Under the pieces are notes generated by a model. That model saw nothing but the letters and a program-made list of their open reading frames with translations, did not search any database and was not told the origin of the DNA. The translations under genes and the position numbers were made by a program. From the NCBI GenBank assembly GCA_035511075.1, contig DATKFW010000038.1, forward strand, positions 29,499 through 93,498: DNA of 64,000 nucleotides, given 5' to 3'. Position 1 is the first letter of the stretch; each line of letters opens with the position of its first letter. The DNA is from DATAUD01 sp035511075 (GTDB taxonomy: Bacteria > Verrucomicrobiota > Verrucomicrobiia > Limisphaerales > Palsa-1400). Shown here in pieces: positions 26,274-35,245 of the stretch.

Positions 26274-27281
26274 ATGCCTCTGATCATCACACCCGGACAA
26301 TTACGCCTTCGCTCCGAGTTGTATCATCAGCTTGGCGTGACGATTTCGGCGGGACTGAGCATTCACCAGGCGCTCGAACACATAAAGAAAAACCCCCCGT
26401 CGCGCTCGCTCCAGCCGATGATCACCCGATGGCTCGATAACCTTCTTGAAGGCCACCCGGTCGTTGAATCATTGCGGATGATGGGAAACTGGATGCCTTC
26501 CTTTGACCTCGCCTTATTGGAGGCGGGCGAGAAAAGCGGCCGCCTGGACGCGTGTTTTAAATTGCTTGCCATTTATTATCAGGAACGGGCGCAAATGGCC
26601 CGCCAGGTGATCTCGGACTTGATGTACCCGCTGTTTATTTTTCATTTCGCCATCGTGCTCTTCGCCTTCATTAGTTTCATGCAGCCCGGCGGCAGCTTGT
26701 TTGGAATGGCGGCGACGATCTTGGGCGTTTTTGTGCCCTTGTATGCGGTCGCGTTCTTCCTGATGTACGCCTGCCAGGGGCGGCGCGGCGAACGCTGGCG
26801 CTCGGCCATCGAAAAAATCCTGCGGCCTGTCCCGCTGATTGGCACGGCCCGCCGCTACTTGGCGCTGGCGCGTTTGTCGGCGGCATTGGAGGCGTTGCTC
26901 AACGCCGGCGTGGGCATCATCGGCGCCTGGGAACTGGCCGCCACGGCCAGCGGCTCCCCGGCGTTTCGGCGGACGGTGGAAGGCTGGCGGGTGCCCTTGG
27001 AGCAAGGCTCGACGCCGTCGGAACTGGTTGCCCAGTCACCCGGCTTTCCGGACATTTTCAGGAATCTTTACCACACGGGCGAAGTCAGCGGACAACTGGA
27101 CCAGACCCTGGGCCGTCTCCACGCTCTCTATCAGGAGGAGGGCAGCCGCAAGATGCACATGGTGGCCCAATGGACTCCGCGCCTGATTTATTTCGGGATC
27201 GTCATTTTCGTGGGCTTCCGCATCATCGCCTTTTACACGGGTTACTTCCACCAAATCGATCAAATCATGGACATGAAATGA
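26274..27281 (+). CDS. Type II secretion / type IV pilus F-family inner membrane protein
   Basis: This 335-residue protein has the two GspF/PilC domains. The first covers about residues 10-130 (QLGVTISAGLSIHQALEHI; LLEAGEKSGRLDACFKLLA). The second covers about 190-320 (ARLSAALEALLNAGVGIIGAW; LYHTGEVSGQLDQTLGRL). Hydrophobic helices separate and follow them (FIFHFAIVLFAFISFM and LIYFGIVIFVGFRIIAFYTG). It is the platform protein of a pseudopilus machine and would work with pseudopilins such as the one at 1740-2660 (inference). Its stop overlaps the next start as ATGA. Confidence 0.88.
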   Translation: MPLIITPGQLRLRSELYHQLGVTISAGLSIHQALEHIKKNPPSRSLQPMITRWLDNLLEGHPVVESLRMMGNWMPSFDLALLEAGEKSGRLDACFKLLAIYYQERAQMARQVISDLMYPLFIFHFAIVLFAFISFMQPGGSLFGMAATILGVFVPLYAVAFFLMYACQGRRGERWRSAIEKILRPVPLIGTARRYLALARLSAALEALLNAGVGIIGAWELAATASGSPAFRRTVEGWRVPLEQGSTPSELVAQSPGFPDIFRNLYHTGEVSGQLDQTLGRLHALYQEEGSRKMHMVAQWTPRLIYFGIVIFVGFRIIAFYTGYFHQIDQIMDMK

Positions 27282-28429
27282 CCGTCGCCGACGTGCTTTC
27301 CAATGAGGATTTGCGACTGCACGAATTCCCCGTCGCCCGGGAAAAGGCCTTTCTGGCGCACGCGGCCGTGTGCCCCTTGCCGCGCCGTGTTTCCGAGGCG
27401 ATGCGCGACCAGGCCGCGCGCGCCGGGATGGATGACCAGGAGGAATCTTTTCCCGCCGCGCAATTCCACCGCGCCCGCCACTTGGCCGCCCGGCTGCTCG
27501 GCGCTCAAGCCGGCGAAATCGCGTTGGTCGGCCCCACTTCGCTCGCCCTGAGTTTCGTCGCCGCCGGATTGCCCTTCCGCAAGGGCGACAACATCCTGGT
27601 TTATTTCGACGACTACCCTTCCAATGTCTATCCGTGGATGGCTTTGGCGGAAAAAGGCGTGGAAGTCCGCCTGCTCAACGTCCGCGAATACGGACGCATC
27701 CGCGCCGTCGATGTCACCGGGCAAATCGACGAGCAAACGCGCCTGGTGGCCCTGGCCTCGTGCCATTTCGTCGCCGGCTGGCGCGTCGAGGTGGATGCCA
27801 TCGGAAAAATTCTGCATGACAGAAATGTTCTTTTCTGCGTCGACGCCATTCAAACGCTTGGCGCGTTTCCGGCGGGCGTCGAACAGGTCGATTTTCTGGC
27901 GGCCGACGCGCACAAGTGGCTGCTGGGCCCGTGCGGGGCGGGAATTTTTTTTGTGCGCAAGTCGATGCAGGAAAAACTGCGGCCGGCCGTTCATGGATGG
28001 CACAACATTCGTTGTCCGGGCTTTGTCGCGCAGGAACAAATGGTCTATTTGCCCGACGCGCGGCGTTACGAGGCCGGGACCGCGAACCTGGCCGGGCTGG
28101 CGGGCTTGGTCGCGGCGATGGAGCTTCTGCTGGAGATCGGCGTGGAAAACATCGCCGTCGAACTGCTTCGCAAGCGCGCGTGGCTGGCGCCGGCCCTGCG
28201 GGAACGCGGTTTGACGCTCCTTCAACCGGCGGCTCCCGAGGCCCACGCCAGCGCCATTTTGAGCTTTTACCGTCCGGGCGCGGACATGGCCGCGCTGCAT
28301 CAAAAGCTGATGTCCGCGGGCGTCCACACCTCGTTGCGCGTGGACCGGGCTGGGCAGCAATACGTCCGCGTCTCGCCCCACTTCTACAACACCGATGCGG
28401 AACTGCACCGCCTCTTGGAAGGACTGTGA
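27278..28429 (+). CDS. Class V aminotransferase (cysteine desulfurase/kynureninase-like)
   Basis: This PLP enzyme has 383 residues. It shows HFVAGWRVEVDAIGKIL, then FCVDAIQTLGAFP and FLAADAHKWLLGPCG, where the Lys after ADAH is the Schiff-base residue, and RRYEAGTANLAGL toward the C-terminus. These match the SufS/CsdA-like class V family, but the active-site Cys loop of true cysteine desulfurases is not obvious, so the substrate is unknown. ATG at 27278 overlaps the stop of the secretion gene (ATGA), which argues for translational coupling despite unrelated functions. Confidence 0.85.
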   Translation: MTVADVLSNEDLRLHEFPVAREKAFLAHAAVCPLPRRVSEAMRDQAARAGMDDQEESFPAAQFHRARHLAARLLGAQAGEIALVGPTSLALSFVAAGLPFRKGDNILVYFDDYPSNVYPWMALAEKGVEVRLLNVREYGRIRAVDVTGQIDEQTRLVALASCHFVAGWRVEVDAIGKILHDRNVLFCVDAIQTLGAFPAGVEQVDFLAADAHKWLLGPCGAGIFFVRKSMQEKLRPAVHGWHNIRCPGFVAQEQMVYLPDARRYEAGTANLAGLAGLVAAMELLLEIGVENIAVELLRKRAWLAPALRERGLTLLQPAAPEAHASAILSFYRPGADMAALHQKLMSAGVHTSLRVDRAGQQYVRVSPHFYNTDAELHRLLEGL

Positions 28430-28476
28430 GCCAGTTCGAGGCTTGAAAAATTCCGTTGGCGGCGCAGATTATCCGC

Positions 28477-28662
28477 ATGAGTAACAAGCAAATTGTTCAA
28501 GACTTGCTGCAGCGGATTCCAGAAAACGCGTCTCTCCACGACATCGCGCGGGAGATCGAGTTTGTTGATGCAGTGCGGAAGGGACTTGCTGAGCTGGATC
28601 GCGGGGAGCGGATTCCTATTGAAGACGTTGAGCGCGAGTTGCCCTCATGGATTATCAGGTGA
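28477..28662 (+). CDS. Antitoxin of ParE/RelE-type module
   Basis: A 61-residue acidic helical protein (SNKQIVQDLLQRIPENASLHD; DAVRKGLAELDRGERIPIED) that overlaps the following toxin start by 16 bases. The helical C-terminal pattern with EDVERELPSW resembles small antitoxins that accompany ParE toxins. ATG at 28477 is preferred to the upstream TTG at 28456. It would neutralise the toxin and perhaps repress the operon; no operator palindrome was identified. Confidence 0.7.
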   Translation: MSNKQIVQDLLQRIPENASLHDIAREIEFVDAVRKGLAELDRGERIPIEDVERELPSWIIR

Positions 28663-28967
28663 ATCTGTCGTTGTCGGCCCGTGCCGATTTACACGACATC
28701 GTCCGCTACATTTCTCTTGATGCGCCGGACAGGGCGCTTCAATTTGGCCAGTTTCTCGTCTCGCGCGTCAAGATTCTCGCTCAGTTTCCGGAGCTTGGCC
28801 GCATCGTGCCAGAGTTTGGCGATAATAATATTCGTGAAATCGTCGTCCGGTCCTATCGTGTCATTTATCGAGTTGACCATGTGCGCGGCTCCGTGGAAGT
28901 GACTCGATTCTGGCATGGGGCCAGAGGAACCCCAGACATTGGAGCTACTATTCCTACTACGGGGTGA
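28647..28967 (+). CDS. ParE/RelE family toxin
   Basis: This protein of 106 residues opens with YQVNLSLSARADLHDIVRYIS and continues with LAQFPELGRIVPEF and IREIVVRSYRVIYRVD, ending VTRFWHGAR. This is the standard ParE/RelE superfamily fold signature. The start lies inside the last codons of the antitoxin gene, as is usual for such modules. ParE-type members poison gyrase while RelE-type members cut mRNA at the ribosome; sequence inspection does not decide which. It ends 12 bases before the convergent BioF-like gene. Confidence 0.85.
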   Translation: MDYQVNLSLSARADLHDIVRYISLDAPDRALQFGQFLVSRVKILAQFPELGRIVPEFGDNNIREIVVRSYRVIYRVDHVRGSVEVTRFWHGARGTPDIGATIPTTG

Positions 28968-28979
28968 AATTTTTGTTCT

Positions 28980-30056
28980 TCATTGTTCACTTAAACTCGC
29001 TGTCAGGGCATCCAATTGCTCGCGGGAATGCTCGCTCGAAATGACAAAGCGGAAGTACCCGCTTTCCGGGGCGCCGGGATACCGGATGAACGGCGGAAAA
29101 ATGTCGCGGGCGAGCAATCGCCTGCGCAGAGCCTCGGCCTCGCGCGGGTCGCCGGGAATGACGCCGATCATCGGCGCGGGCGTATCCGGCACGGGCATTC
29201 CACTGGCGCGCAGCGCGCTTTTGACATAATTGACATTTTGGTTCAGGCGGCGCCGGAAGCTCGGGTCGCTCCGCAATAAACCTATGGACGTGAGCGCGGC
29301 GTTGGCCAACGGCAGCGGCACCGGAGTCGTTCCGGCGAACATCCGGCTCCGGGCCACGATTTTCTCCCGCAACGACCGCTGGCATAAAATCGCCCCGCCA
29401 TAGACGCCGAACGCTTTGCTCAAGGTCACCGTCTGGATAATCCGCCGGCGCGGCACCCCGGCATATTCCGCCGTGCCCCTGCCGCCCGCGCCAAGGACCC
29501 CGGCGGAATGCGCATCGTCAAGAAGAATCATTCCCGATTGCGGCAGCCTCTTCAAATACTCGCGCAACGGCGCGACTTCGCCGTCGTGGGAAAACACGCC
29601 GTCGGTGAGCAGCAGTGGCCGGGTCTTCCCGCGCAGCCGCCGCGCCAGGTCGGAGGGGTCCCGATGCTTGAACTCCGCGACGGGGCAGCGGAAAAAGCGT
29701 GTGGCGTCGCGCAGGCTCCCGTGAGCGCGGGCGTCAATCAATACGTGCGAAAAATCGTCGCACAACGCCTGGGCGACGATGAGATTGGTCGCGTAGCCGT
29801 TGCCGGCAAGCAGCGCGGCGGGCGCGGCGAAGAACGCGGCCAGCGCCGCTTCCGTCTGTGTGTAAAGGGCATGATGCCCCGTGGTCAACCGCGATGCCGC
29901 CACGTTCAAACCATATTTCGACAACCCTTTCACCACCGATTCGATGACCGCGGGATGGCTGGCCAGCCGGAAATAATCGCAGCCGGCGAAATAGGTGAGC
30001 CTGCGATTTTTCCAAATCACATACGTGCGGTCGACTTGTTGCAGAGGGTCGCTCAT
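28980..30056 (-). CDS. 8-amino-7-oxononanoate synthase-like (alpha-oxoamine synthase family) enzyme
   Basis: A PLP enzyme of about 358 residues, clearly in the BioF/KBL/serine palmitoyltransferase family: ASRLTTGHHALYTQTEAALA, LLDDAHSAGVLGAGGRGTAE, and TVTLSKAFGVYGGAIL with the Schiff-base Lys. It condenses an amino acid with an acyl-CoA, but which pair is unknown. The start ATG at 30056 shares one base with the stop of the SLBB lipoprotein gene (TGATG). No other biotin genes are nearby, so biotin synthesis is only one option. Confidence 0.82.
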   Translation of the reverse strand: MSDPLQQVDRTYVIWKNRRLTYFAGCDYFRLASHPAVIESVVKGLSKYGLNVAASRLTTGHHALYTQTEAALAAFFAAPAALLAGNGYATNLIVAQALCDDFSHVLIDARAHGSLRDATRFFRCPVAEFKHRDPSDLARRLRGKTRPLLLTDGVFSHDGEVAPLREYLKRLPQSGMILLDDAHSAGVLGAGGRGTAEYAGVPRRRIIQTVTLSKAFGVYGGAILCQRSLREKIVARSRMFAGTTPVPLPLANAALTSIGLLRSDPSFRRRLNQNVNYVKSALRASGMPVPDTPAPMIGVIPGDPREAEALRRRLLARDIFPPFIRYPGAPESGYFRFVISSEHSREQLDALTASLSEQ

Positions 30057-30436
30057 CAGGGAATGATGACGACGGTGTCCCCCGATTGCAGGTCCATGTC
30101 CTGGTGATGCAGAAGATCGATGCCCTGGAGTTCGCCGGCGACCTGGCCGTCCCGCAGGACGCGGATGACCCTCGGATTCATAAACCCGGTGTAAACCCCA
30201 TCGACAATGGCCTCGCTCAATGTCATGCCCTCGTGCCAGGGCACGGTGGGATACTGCACCGGCCCTTGAAGAAAAACGGCCGGCCCCTCGGCCTGTTGCG
30301 CGCGCTGCTGCGCCTGCAATGCCTGTTGCTGCCCGGTCATGTAGGCCTGCCTGGCTTCCATTTGCGCCGTCTTGCGGCTGACGCAGCCCGCCGCCGCAAA
30401 ACTCACCGCCAACATCAACCGGCAAAACGTCCGCAT
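30056..30436 (-). CDS. Small lipoprotein with SLBB-like domain
   Basis: A protein of about 126 residues with a lipoprotein signal (RTFCRLMLAVSFAAAGC), a Gln/Ala-rich stretch (QQQALQAQQRAQQA) and a C-terminal beta-grasp segment: VPWHEGMTLSEAIVDGVY, PRVIRVLRDGQV, and LQSGDTVVIIP, which is the usual ending of SLBB domains in polysaccharide export proteins. It is far shorter than Wza, so it is not a complete export channel. ATG at 30436 is chosen from the signal peptide. It lies between panB and the BioF-like gene in a tight operon. Confidence 0.7.
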   Translation of the reverse strand: MRTFCRLMLAVSFAAAGCVSRKTAQMEARQAYMTGQQQALQAQQRAQQAEGPAVFLQGPVQYPTVPWHEGMTLSEAIVDGVYTGFMNPRVIRVLRDGQVAGELQGIDLLHHQDMDLQSGDTVVIIP

Positions 30437-30502
30437 ACAGTCAACAATTGGTTGGCGTTTCCTGCAATACATCGACGCGCGGGTCCACATGGGAAAAGTC
30501 AT

Positions 30503-31273
30503 TCATGCCTGGCTGGGATGAACCACGCTCTCCTCCCATTCAACCACGGCGGCGCGCATTTGTTCCGCGAAATGCCAGTTTTTTTTCACGTGCCGGGGAA
30601 TGAATCCGGGGGAAGTGCCAAGCAAATCGGTCGTGACCAGGATTTGGCCGTCGCAATCCGGCCCGGCTGCGATGCCAATGGTCGGGATGGAAATCCGCGC
30701 CGTGATCTCGCGCGCGAGGGGCGGCGTCACCAATTCCAGGACCAGTCCGAACGCTCCCGCGTCGTCGAGCGCCGCCGCGTCGTCGAGCAGCGCCGCGCGT
30801 TCCTCCTCGCTTTTGCCTTTGATGTGGTAGCCGCCCTCGGCCAGGACATTTTGGGGCAACATGCCCAGATGCCCCAGCAACGGAATGCCTGCGCCGATAA
30901 TGGCCCGCACTTGAGGCAGGAGCTTGCGGCCGCCCTCGGCCTTGACGGCTTCGGCCCCGGCCGCGATGAGCCTGCGGGCGTTTTCGAGGGCCAGCGCCGG
31001 TGTGGCGCAGCTTCCAAAGGGCAGGTCCGCCGCCAGCAACGCCTCCGGTTTGGCCCGCGCCACCGCACGGACGTGATGTTCCATTTCCGCCATCGTCACA
31101 TGTGTCGTGTCCGGATAGCCCAGCACGACCATGCCCAGGGAATCCCCCACCAACAACAGCGGCACGCCGGAGCCTTCGAATATTTTGGCCATGGCGAAAT
31201 CATACACCGTCAAGGCGGCGATTCGTTTGCGGCCTTTCATGGCCTTGATCCGTGCGGGCTTGTCGGCATTCAT
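30503..31273 (-). CDS. panB: 3-methyl-2-oxobutanoate hydroxymethyltransferase
   Basis: This 256-residue enzyme makes ketopantoate from 2-oxoisovalerate and methylene-tetrahydrofolate, the first committed step of pantothenate/CoA synthesis. The PanB signatures are LTVYDFAMAKIFEGSGV, LLVGDSLGMVVLGY with metal ligands, the VKAEGG segment, and IGIAAGPDCDGQILVTTDLLG. Length is standard. Its start overlaps the end of the heptose kinase gene by four bases. No panC or panD is in the window. Confidence 0.93.
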   Translation of the reverse strand: MNADKPARIKAMKGRKRIAALTVYDFAMAKIFEGSGVPLLLVGDSLGMVVLGYPDTTHVTMAEMEHHVRAVARAKPEALLAADLPFGSCATPALALENARRLIAAGAEAVKAEGGRKLLPQVRAIIGAGIPLLGHLGMLPQNVLAEGGYHIKGKSEEERAALLDDAAALDDAGAFGLVLELVTPPLAREITARISIPTIGIAAGPDCDGQILVTTDLLGTSPGFIPRHVKKNWHFAEQMRAAVVEWEESVVHPSQA

Positions 31274-32319
31274 GGCGGATTTTTCTGGAAGCTTTCCAGC
31301 AATTCATCGGGCCGCGCGGTCGCGGTGCCCAGTTTTCCAACAACAATTCCGGCCGCGTGATTGGAGAGTATCGCCGCCTCGTACGGCGACGCTCCCGCCA
31401 CGATGGCCAGCGTAAAGGTGGCGATCACCGTGTCGCCCGCGCCGGAGACGTCGAAGACTTCGCGCGCCACCGTCGCAATGTGGATCGGAGGCTGGCCGCG
31501 CTGGCAGAGCAACATTCCCTGGTCCCCCAGCGTGATCAGGAGCAACGCGGGCTGCAAGTCAGTCAATAATTGTTTTGCGACGCGCATCAGGCCGGCGTCC
31601 TTCAACGGCGGCGCTCCGCGCGAGGAATCCGGGGAGGCGTCCGAGATGGCGGCCAGTTCAAAGGCCTCCTTGCGATTGGGCGTCAGCAACGACACGCGCG
31701 ACAAATTCAAGTGATGCGCCGGCTTGGGGTCCACACTCAGCCAGGCGCCGCGCCTCCGGCAAAGGTTCCGCGCCTGGTCCAGCAGATGTTGGGTCACCAC
31801 GCCTTTGGCGTAATCGCCCAGAATGAGAGCATCGCCGTCCTGGAGCCGGCTCTCCAACGCCGCCAGCAGCCGCGCCGTCGTTTCCTCACCGACATAAACC
31901 CGGCTCTCGCGGTCCACTCGAACCAATTGTTGACGGTGCGCGATGATCCGCGTTTTGATGCTGGTGACGCGCTCGGGGCAGGTCAACAGCCCCGCGCAGC
32001 CGATGCCGGCGCGTTTGAGTATTTTCTTCAATTGCCCCGCCTGCGGATCGTCGCCCACGGCCCCGAACAGCTCGGTGGAGGCGTTCAAATCAGCCAGGTT
32101 TCTGGCCACATTTCCCGCGCCGCCGGGAACGAAGCTCTCGCGCTGGAACTCGACGACCGGCACCGGCGCCTCGGGAGAAATGCGTTCCACTTTGCCCCAA
32201 AGAAAATGGTCGAGCATCACGTCGCCCAGCACCAGGACGCGCGCCTGCGCGGCGGCGGCCAAAAGCTGCCGGACACGAGACAATTGCGGCGGACGCGGAA
32301 GAATTTTACTGGCTCTCAT
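31270..32319 (-). CDS. hldE1: D-glycero-beta-D-manno-heptose-7-phosphate kinase (HldE N-domain type)
   Basis: A 349-residue PfkB-family kinase resembling the RfaE/HldE domain I: VLGDVMLDHFLWGKVERISPEAPVPVV, then FVPGGAGNVARNLADL, DPKPAHHLNL, TPNRKEAFEL and the catalytic-site motif DVSGAGDTVIATF. It phosphorylates heptose-7-phosphate for the ADP-heptose pathway to LPS core, which implies a Gram-negative envelope. The adenylyltransferase domain is not fused and is not seen nearby. It lies one base from thiG and overlaps panB by four. Confidence 0.88.
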   Translation of the reverse strand: MRASKILPRPPQLSRVRQLLAAAAQARVLVLGDVMLDHFLWGKVERISPEAPVPVVEFQRESFVPGGAGNVARNLADLNASTELFGAVGDDPQAGQLKKILKRAGIGCAGLLTCPERVTSIKTRIIAHRQQLVRVDRESRVYVGEETTARLLAALESRLQDGDALILGDYAKGVVTQHLLDQARNLCRRRGAWLSVDPKPAHHLNLSRVSLLTPNRKEAFELAAISDASPDSSRGAPPLKDAGLMRVAKQLLTDLQPALLLITLGDQGMLLCQRGQPPIHIATVAREVFDVSGAGDTVIATFTLAIVAGASPYEAAILSNHAAGIVVGKLGTATARPDELLESFQKNPP

Positions 32320-32320
32320 A

Positions 32321-33109
32321 TTACCCGTTCAAAAACGCCGTCAAAGGACTCGTGGCGCTGGCACTATCTTCCGGCTCGGCCACGCCGATCTCCCACGCGT
32401 CGCGACCGCACTGGACCGCCGCCGCAAACGCGCGCGCCATGCGGCAAGGGTCGCTGGCGACCGCGATGGCGGTATTGACCAGCACCGCGTCGGCCCCCAT
32501 TTCCATCGCTTCAGCCGCGTGGCTTGGCGCGCCCAGGCCGGCGTCCACCACCACGGGGACGGTGGCCTGTTCGATGATGATGCGAAGCTGCCCGCGCGTT
32601 TCCAATCCGCGATTCGAGCCAATCGGCGAGCCCAGCGGCATGACCGTCGCCGTGCCCGCGTCCTGCAAACGTTTGGCAAGCACCGGATCGGCGTTAATGT
32701 ACGGCAAAACGATAAAACCTTCACGGACGAGGATTTCGGCGGCGGCCAGGGTCTCCACCGGGTCGGGCAGCAAATAGCGCGGGTCGGGGTGAATCTCCAA
32801 TTTGATCCATTTGGGCAATCCGGCGGCTGCGGCCAGCCGGGCCAGCCGCACCGCCTCGTCGGCGTTCATCGCGCCGCTGGTGTTGGGCAGGACGAGGTAT
32901 TTTTGCGGATCGATGAATTCGAGGATGTTGGCAAAGGGATCGCGCCGACCGGTCAGGTCCGCCCGCCGCAAGGCCACCGTCACGATCTCCGTGCCGCTGG
33001 CGGCCAGGGAGTCGCGCATCATTTCAGGCGAGGAAAACTTACCAGTGCCTATCAGCAACCGGGAGCGAAATTCCCTGCCCGCGATAATCAATGTAGAGGC
33101 ATTATTCAA
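32321..33109 (-). CDS. thiG: Thiazole synthase
   Basis: This 262-residue (beta/alpha)8 enzyme forms the thiazole phosphate of thiamine from deoxyxylulose phosphate, dehydroglycine and ThiS-thiocarboxylate. The segments SRLLIGTGKFSS, TVALRRADLTG, LPNTSGAMNADEAVRLARLA, WIKLEIHPDPRYLLPD, MPLGSPIGSNRGL and VVVDAGLGAPSHAAEAMEMG are family hallmarks. The sulfur carrier ThiS, ThiF and ThiH/ThiO are not adjacent, so they must be elsewhere. It is separated from hldE1 by one base. Confidence 0.94.
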   Translation of the reverse strand: MNNASTLIIAGREFRSRLLIGTGKFSSPEMMRDSLAASGTEIVTVALRRADLTGRRDPFANILEFIDPQKYLVLPNTSGAMNADEAVRLARLAAAAGLPKWIKLEIHPDPRYLLPDPVETLAAAEILVREGFIVLPYINADPVLAKRLQDAGTATVMPLGSPIGSNRGLETRGQLRIIIEQATVPVVVDAGLGAPSHAAEAMEMGADAVLVNTAIAVASDPCRMARAFAAAVQCGRDAWEIGVAEPEDSASATSPLTAFLNG

Positions 33110-33166
33110 CCCGCAAAACGCTGAGGATGCGGCTCCGCCGTAGAAGTTTAAAGTTCAAAGTTGTCG

Positions 33167-34258
33167 TCATGGCGAAGCGGGGGCTTTGCGCTCGCGCAGG
33201 AAATATTCCGGGCGCCGGGCGCGGCTGACCGCCGTCTCGTAGGAAATCAGGCATTTGCAATAGAGATCGTAGAGGCAATTGTCCATCAGGACCATTCCCT
33301 CCTTGCGCCCCGTTTGAACCATGTTTTCCAACTGGTGGAATTGGTTTTCGCGAATCATGTTGCGCACGGCGCCGTTGGCCACAAGCAATTCATAGGCGAG
33401 CACGCGGCGGCTGCGGTCAGTCGCCGGCAGCAAGTCCTGCGCGATGATTCCCTGCAACGAATTGGCCAATTGCAGGATGATCTGCCGCTGCGCGTTGCCC
33501 TCAAAGACCCCGATGACCCGCTCCAGCGCGTGCGAAACGTTGGGCGAGTGCATCGTCGCCAGCACCAGGTGGCCCGTCTCGGCGGCCGTCAGCGCGGTCT
33601 CGATGGTTTCGTGGTCGCGCATCTCCCCCACCACGATCACGTCGGGGTCCTGCCGCAAAACGTGGATGAGCGCGCGGTTAAACGAACGGACGTCGGTCAA
33701 CACCTCCTGCTGGACGACGATGGCGCGCTTGTTGTCATGTACAAATTCAATCGGGTCTTCGATCGTCACGATCTTACACCGCCGTTCCGTGTTGATCAGA
33801 TCGACAAGGTAATTGAGCGTCGTGGTCTTGCCGGCCCCGGTCGGTCCGGTCACAAGCAGGAGCCCGTTGGGACGCCGCGCCAATTCGTCGATCTTTTCCG
33901 GCAGGCCCAGCTCGGCGCGGGTGGGAATACCGTGGCCGCAAAAGCGGAAGCTCATTTCGGGGTGCCCGTTGCGCCGGTAAAACGTCGCCCTCATGCGTCC
34001 CACGGCGTCGTGATGAAGGGAGATGCAAAGTTCCCAGTCTTCCTCGAGTTTCCTGCGTTGTTGATCGTTGAGAAGGCCCTCCGCCAATTCCGTGATTTCC
34101 GCCGCCGTCAGGCCGTCTTCGTCCGCGAGAATGATTTCGCCATTGACGCGAAAGGCGGGCGGCAGGCCGACGACGAGGTGGAGGTCCGACGCGTCGCAAT
34201 TGCTGACGGCCTTGAGCAAGCGGCCGATTCCATCGTTGTTGTTTTCGGCGGCGGTCAT
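33167..34258 (-). CDS. pilT: PilT-like type IV pilus retraction ATPase
   Basis: A 363-residue secretion ATPase with Walker A GPTGAGKTTTLNYLVD, the Asp box VTIEDPIEFVH, Walker B VIVVGEMRDHETIETAL, and the His box TGHLVLATMHSPN. The pattern DASDLHLVVGLPPAFRVNG at the N-terminus is typical of PilT/PilU. It depolymerises pili or a related pseudopilus using ATP. ATG at 34258 overlaps the TPR gene stop (ATGA). A few residues after the His box differ from PilT consensus, so a PilU-like paralogue is possible. Confidence 0.88.
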   Translation of the reverse strand: MTAAENNNDGIGRLLKAVSNCDASDLHLVVGLPPAFRVNGEIILADEDGLTAAEITELAEGLLNDQQRRKLEEDWELCISLHHDAVGRMRATFYRRNGHPEMSFRFCGHGIPTRAELGLPEKIDELARRPNGLLLVTGPTGAGKTTTLNYLVDLINTERRCKIVTIEDPIEFVHDNKRAIVVQQEVLTDVRSFNRALIHVLRQDPDVIVVGEMRDHETIETALTAAETGHLVLATMHSPNVSHALERVIGVFEGNAQRQIILQLANSLQGIIAQDLLPATDRSRRVLAYELLVANGAVRNMIRENQFHQLENMVQTGRKEGMVLMDNCLYDLYCKCLISYETAVSRARRPEYFLRERKAPASP

Positions 34259-35031
34259 TTTTTCAGTCTCCGCCACCACGCGCGCATACTGTCCCCGATG
34301 CCGTGGGACCGCAAGCGTGTCAACGCTTCGGTGGCGGCGGGGCAATCGGGTTCGAGTTCCAGGGCGCGGGCAAAGGAGTCTTTGGCCGCGTTCACAAGGC
34401 CCAGCGATTCCTGGCAGCGGCCCTGTTCGAGCCAAAGGACGAAATGACCCGCCTCGCGGCCGATGGCCTGCTGGGCCAATTGCAGCGCGGCGGCAAATTG
34501 CCCGTGATAAAGGCGGACGCGGCCGGCCAGCCACAGAATGACCCAGTTTCCCGGAGCCAGCAGCAGCGCCTTTTCAAAGCAATAATCGGCGCGCGCCTCC
34601 TTGCGCCCGAGCAACACGTCGCCGCGCGCCAGCCAGACCTGCGGCGTGTCGGCTTGTTTTTCTATGGAAAGGTCGGAAAAAACCAGGGCGCCCTTCAAGT
34701 CGCCGTTCCGTGCCAGGGCAACGGCTTTGGCGGCCAGCAACTCCGCCTCGCGCGCAAAGGTTTCCAGGGCCTTGTCGGCCCATGCGTTGGCGTCCTGGTA
34801 TTGGCGCAACTCAATGAGCATCCGTACTTGCGCGGTCCAGGCGGACGCGTTTTGCGGATTGAACTCCAGGACTTTGCCGTAATGCCGGAGTGCCTTCTCG
34901 AAATCGCCCCGTTCAAAGGCTGCCTCGGCTTCGTGCAGATAATAATGTTCGTCCCTGGCCAGTCCCTGTGTCTCGCGCTGGGACTGATCCTCCGCTTCGC
35001 CGCCGAATTCAAGGTTGATGAACCTGCTCAT
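34255..35031 (-). CDS. Tetratricopeptide-repeat protein
   Basis: This 258-residue soluble protein consists largely of TPRs from about residue 28, for example YYLHEAEAAFERGDFEKAL then FNPQNASAWTAQVRMLIELR, with later repeats ending near VNAAKDSFARALELEPDCP. It has no signal peptide. It is first in the minus-strand run and its stop overlaps the pilT start, suggesting a linked function such as a scaffold for the pilus ATPase, though this is only inferred from position. Confidence 0.8.
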   Translation of the reverse strand: MSRFINLEFGGEAEDQSQRETQGLARDEHYYLHEAEAAFERGDFEKALRHYGKVLEFNPQNASAWTAQVRMLIELRQYQDANAWADKALETFAREAELLAAKAVALARNGDLKGALVFSDLSIEKQADTPQVWLARGDVLLGRKEARADYCFEKALLLAPGNWVILWLAGRVRLYHGQFAAALQLAQQAIGREAGHFVLWLEQGRCQESLGLVNAAKDSFARALELEPDCPAATEALTRLRSHGIGDSMRAWWRRLKK

Positions 35032-35222
35032 GGGAACAACTGACGCCCCGCATCCGCAGGCCCTTTATACACTGAAACCGCCGCGCAAGACTACCCTTTT
35101 TCTCCGCATGCCGCGTGGTTCGCCCCATTAAGCTTTCCTGGAACGCCGCTGGCCGAAAAAGTCTGGGCCGCCATCTCTTTTCTCGTGGCGGCATCCGGAT
35201 ACGAGTAACTTGCAGATAGACT

Positions 35223-35242
35223 GTCCAACAGTTATGTTGGAC
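35223..35242. promoter_or_regulatory. 20-bp palindrome upstream of toxin-antitoxin operon
   Basis: GTCCAACA (35223-35230) and its exact complement TGTTGGAC (35235-35242) flank a 4-base spacer, and the palindrome ends three bases before the antitoxin ATG at 35246. Phd/YefM-type antitoxins bind such palindromes to repress their own operons, so this is a good operator candidate. Its position would also let it block ribosome access. Confidence 0.55.
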
Positions 35243-35245
35243 TCC

